Shown: positions 61,662-64,000 of the stretch, piece by piece
Numbering within the stretch: position 1 is the first letter of the stretch
Layout of the letters: each line of letters starts with the position of its first letter
Source: Streptomyces sp. NBC_00287
GTDB taxonomy: Bacteria > Actinomycetota > Actinomycetes > Streptomycetales > Streptomycetaceae
Assembly (NCBI RefSeq): GCF_036173105.1
Contig: NZ_CP108053.1
Span: forward strand, 3,658,001-3,722,000
Direction of reading: 5' to 3'
Length of the DNA: 64,000 nucleotides
Made by a program: the position numbers and the translations under genes
The notes under the pieces: generated by a model
Told to the model about the DNA's origin: nothing
What the model saw: only the letters and a program-made list of their open reading frames with translations
The model's database searches: none

Positions 61662-62327
61662 TCACCCCACCCCTCCCGTCGTGGCACTCGCCTCCACCTC
61701 GAACCGAGTCTGTGCACGATCCAACACGTCGTCCGCGTCGTAGCCATGCACTCGAAGCCAGTGAAGGAAGTCCGCAATGGCCGCGATGGCGGCGTCCTCC
61801 GCCATGCCCGAGGCAAGGCGATGCGAGCCCGGCCGCCAAGGCCGTTTCGCCGACGAATAGACGCCGAGCAAGGTCTCGGCGCGTAATACGCCAGGACTGT
61901 CCACGTGACCGTTCGGCGTGGCAAGCCCTGTCGCCAACTCGCACCACGTGACCTTCCGATCGCACCGAAGCTGGACACCCCAGCGGTCGGCGACCGCGTC
62001 CACCAGGGCCATCCCCCTGCCGCCCTCCGACTCGGAGTCCGCATCGAGGAGCGTGGGAAGGGCGCGCGTGTCGGGGTCATGCACCTCGATACGCAGGTAC
62101 GTGCCGCTCATGGACACGGCCAGCGTGGCCGGTGTGCCGTGACCGGCGTGGGTGATGACGTTGGTGGCCAACTCGCTCACGCACAGCTGAGCGTGGTCGA
62201 CCGTGCCGTGCAATCCCCAGATGCCCAGATGCAGCCGCATGACGCGGCGCAGAGCGGCCACTTCCGCAGGCTCGGCGGTGAAGGCCAAGTCCCAGGGCTT
62301 TCGCGACATGCACGCTTCATGGGTCAC
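61662..62327 (-). CDS. HATPase-domain protein (RsbW-like anti-sigma/WhiJ-cluster type)
   Basis: A 221-aa protein. The ATPase fold: VSELATNVITHAG (N box), HDPDTR, and GRGMALVDAVADRWG (G box). A C-terminal extension of about 80 residues (ADFLHWLRVHGYDADDVLDR) is extra to the domain. In Streptomyces such kinase-like proteins are often beside DUF5753 and DUF397 genes, as here. GTG 62327 has GAGAGGGG upstream; ATG 62309 (MSRKPWDL) is the shorter option. Confidence 0.8.
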   Translation of the reverse strand: MTHEACMSRKPWDLAFTAEPAEVAALRRVMRLHLGIWGLHGTVDHAQLCVSELATNVITHAGHGTPATLAVSMSGTYLRIEVHDPDTRALPTLLDADSESEGGRGMALVDAVADRWGVQLRCDRKVTWCELATGLATPNGHVDSPGVLRAETLLGVYSSAKRPWRPGSHRLASGMAEDAAIAAIADFLHWLRVHGYDADDVLDRAQTRFEVEASATTGGVG

Positions 62328-62518
62328 AAGGGCCCCTCTCGTCGCAGTCGACTCCGCACAGCCGCGGAGCGTTACGGACACTCACGATGCGTTGCACTCA
62401 GAGTGATGGATTCCTATCCCGCCGTGCAATGTGCAGCAAGGGATTCCCACTTATGAGTGATTGGCAATCACACCCCTTGGCGCAAGACTGAACGCCCGCT
62501 ATCTGAAAGAGGGTTGGG

Positions 62519-63367
62519 ATGGCCGGTTCACCGACGGCACGCCGTCGTCGCCTGTCCATCGAGCTGAAGAAGCTCCGCGAGAAGAGCGCACTGACCTGCG
62601 CCCAGGTCGGAGAGGCCCTGGACTGGAGCGGCTCGAAGGTCAACCGGATGGAGACGGGCAGCGGTCGGGTCCAACCGTCCGACATCGACGCCCTGTGCCG
62701 GTTCTACGGCACCAGCGACGAGCTGCGTGAGTTCCTCAAGTCACTGGCCCGGCAGGCCAAGGTGCGCGGCTGGTGGCAATTGCACGGCACAGGGGTCCCG
62801 GAGTGGTTCAACATCTACATCGGCCTGGAACAGGACGCGACCACATTCCGTCAGTACCAGTGCGAGCTGATTCCCGGCCTCATGCAGACAGAGCCGTACG
62901 CCTGCGAACTCCACAAGGCCGGCGCACACATGTCCGCGGAGGACATCGACAGGGCGGTACGCGTACGCATGGAGCGCCAAGCCATGCTGGCGCGGCCCGA
63001 CGCCCCCGATGCCTGGTTCATCGTGAGCGAAGGCGCTCTGCGCCACGTCATCGGAGACCGTGGGGTGATGCGGAATCAGCTGGAACGCGTCCTGGATTCC
63101 GTCGAGTTGCCCACCGTGACCTTGCAGGTCCTTCCTTTCGACTCAGGCGCCTATCCGGTGACAGGCTCATTCACCATGCTGGGCTTCCCCGCCCCGGAAG
63201 ATCCGGACATCGTGTACCGGGACGGCATCACCGACGCCGTGTACCTGGAAGGCGAGCATCATGTTCGTGAGTACACCAGGGCGTTCGACGGACTACGGGC
63301 AGCGGCATTGAGCCCTCAGCGCTCGGCCCAGTTGATCAAATCGATCGTGAAGGAATACGCAAAGTGA
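62519..63367 (+). CDS. XRE-family regulator with DUF5753 domain (WhiJ-like)
   Basis: A 282-aa regulator. The helix-turn-helix (about 12-68) contains AQVGEALDWSGSKVNRMETG. The DUF5753 domain (about 90-275) has YQCELIPGLMQTEPYA, RVRMERQAMLARPDAP, FIVSEGALRHVIGDRGVM and VLPFDSGAYPVTGSFTML. WhiJ-type regulators work with a downstream DUF397 protein, which is present here and overlaps by 4 bases. ATG 62519 follows GAGGG. Confidence 0.9.
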   Translation: MAGSPTARRRRLSIELKKLREKSALTCAQVGEALDWSGSKVNRMETGSGRVQPSDIDALCRFYGTSDELREFLKSLARQAKVRGWWQLHGTGVPEWFNIYIGLEQDATTFRQYQCELIPGLMQTEPYACELHKAGAHMSAEDIDRAVRVRMERQAMLARPDAPDAWFIVSEGALRHVIGDRGVMRNQLERVLDSVELPTVTLQVLPFDSGAYPVTGSFTMLGFPAPEDPDIVYRDGITDAVYLEGEHHVREYTRAFDGLRAAALSPQRSAQLIKSIVKEYAK

Positions 63368-63597
63368 GCAATGCAGTGTCCAGCGAACTCGACGGCCCCG
63401 CATGGTTCACCTCGTCGTACAGCAACGGCGCCGGAGGCGAATGCGTCGAATGTGCGCTGAGCGACGACCACGCCCTTGTGCGCGACTCCAAGACGGCGAG
63501 GGGGCCTGTGGTCACGTTCACCCGCGGGCCTTGGCAGCCCTTCATACGCGCGGTGGGACGGGATCAGTTCGGGATACCTGCAGGGCGTAGTCGCTGA
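63364..63597 (+). CDS. DUF397 domain protein
   Basis: A 77-aa protein with the DUF397 pattern AWFTSSYSNGAGGECVECA, VRDSKTARGPVVTF and a final W-x2-F helix. DUF397 proteins are partners of DUF5753 regulators; this GTG (63364) overlaps the regulator stop as GTGA, so the pair is co-translated. Confidence 0.9.
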   Translation: MSNAVSSELDGPAWFTSSYSNGAGGECVECALSDDHALVRDSKTARGPVVTFTRGPWQPFIRAVGRDQFGIPAGRSR

Positions 63598-63607
63598 ACA
63601 ACCCCCT

Positions 63608-64000
63608 TCAGGAACCGTCCAGCCCCGCTATCGCCCTGAGGATCAGGGCCCGTGCCTCCGCTCCGTAAACCGCCATACCCCTGAGCTCTTCGAAAGCCTT
63701 CAGATACAGATTGATCTCGGAAGGCTGAGTAATCCTCACCTGTGCAGAGACCAGTTCCACCGACACGAGCTTGTCGTCGTAGACATGGAACGTCTCTCGA
63801 GGCCACTGGGCCCGTTCGCGGGTCGCCGACGGGATGACACCCAGCGACACCTGGGGCAGCGCCCCGGCTGTAAGGAGATAGCCGAGCTGGGCGGCCATGG
63901 CGTCCTCGTCGCAGACGCGGAAGTACAACGCGGCCTCCTCGACGACCAGGACGAAACGGTGCCCCGGTTCATGGATCACGCGCGAGCGGTCGACGCGTGC
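63608..64000 (-). CDS. DUF5753 domain protein, C-terminal part (runs off the right edge)
   Basis: The open frame continues to base 64000. The visible 130 residues match the C-terminal half of a second XRE-DUF5753 regulator: HRFVLVVEEAALYFRVCDED, AGALPQVSLGVIPS, FHVYDDKLVSVELVSAQV and YLKAFEELRGMAVYG. It is convergent with the DUF397 gene, 10 bases apart. The N-terminal HTH should lie outside the window. Confidence 0.82.
   Translation of the reverse strand, partial: ARVDRSRVIHEPGHRFVLVVEEAALYFRVCDEDAMAAQLGYLLTAGALPQVSLGVIPSATRERAQWPRETFHVYDDKLVSVELVSAQVRITQPSEINLYLKAFEELRGMAVYGAEARALILRAIAGLDGS

Overview
The window is chromosomal DNA of a Streptomyces species or very close relative. Support: very high G+C with strong third-position GC bias, GTG/TTG starts, Tat-dependent secreted enzymes, SPFH and DUF5753/DUF397 genes, class E and F sortases, and above all a cslA-glxA-GH6 locus with an LPMO gene nearby. 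That block matches the S. coelicolor SCO2833-SCO2838 neighbourhood as I remember it. About 60 genes are called. There is no rRNA, CRISPR array, plasmid origin or insertion sequence.

Left part (1-9.2 kb): a partial gene on the minus strand, an HTH/TPR regulator of NsdA type, a histidine phosphatase, a PAP2-type membrane phosphatase, then a tight three-gene operon (about 3.7-7.7 kb). This operon encodes a RecB/Cas4-like nuclease with four Fe-S-type cysteines, a 528-aa middle protein and an SF1 helicase. Its 3' end is duplicated as a possible 27-aa ORF. Small conserved genes follow up to the first tRNA-Lys(CTT). At 9.19-9.63 kb the tRNA 3' end is repeated three more times in a 148-bp tandem array.

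9.8-23 kb: secreted M6 peptidase, the PAS-GGDEF-EAL protein (probably CdgA), a luciferase-like monooxygenase, and a catabolic cluster of two Asp/Glu-racemase-family enzymes, a D-2-hydroxyacid dehydrogenase, an amidase and a DUF3830 protein, with an EhuBCDA-type ABC importer and an IclR regulator. A second tRNA-Lys and an acyl-CoA synthetase follow.

25-34.5 kb: cell-surface glycan region. It has an AA10 LPMO with a DasR-type operator, an SPFH protein with a G-rich tandem repeat in front, an NlpC/P60 protein, a third tRNA-Lys, then CslA, GlxA and a convergent GH6 lipoprotein.

34.6-56.6 kb: GAF-ANTAR protein, class F sortase with a surface protein, HAD phosphatase and a secreted phosphodiesterase. 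Next is a complete aminoethylphosphonate-type operon (importer, phosphonatase-like HAD, FAD oxidoreductase, GntR regulator). It is followed by a LAxTG surface protein, a methyltransferase, divergent ROK regulator/oxidoreductase genes, a FAH-family hydrolase, a small YidC, a class E sortase, a GH30 glycanase, a TPR/SEC-C protein and an SRPBCC protein.

56.7-64 kb: lower-GC accessory DNA that looks like a defence island. It has a 1042-aa PLD nuclease-helicase-DUF3427 protein and an SRA-like modified-DNA reader whose PD-(D/E)XK-like domain seems to have lost its lysine, with a small membrane protein between them. A WhiJ-type cluster follows (HATPase, XRE-DUF5753, DUF397, and a second DUF5753 protein cut by the window edge).

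The strongest leads are the defence island, the split Dna2-like operon with its duplicated tail, and the tandem tRNA-end array.
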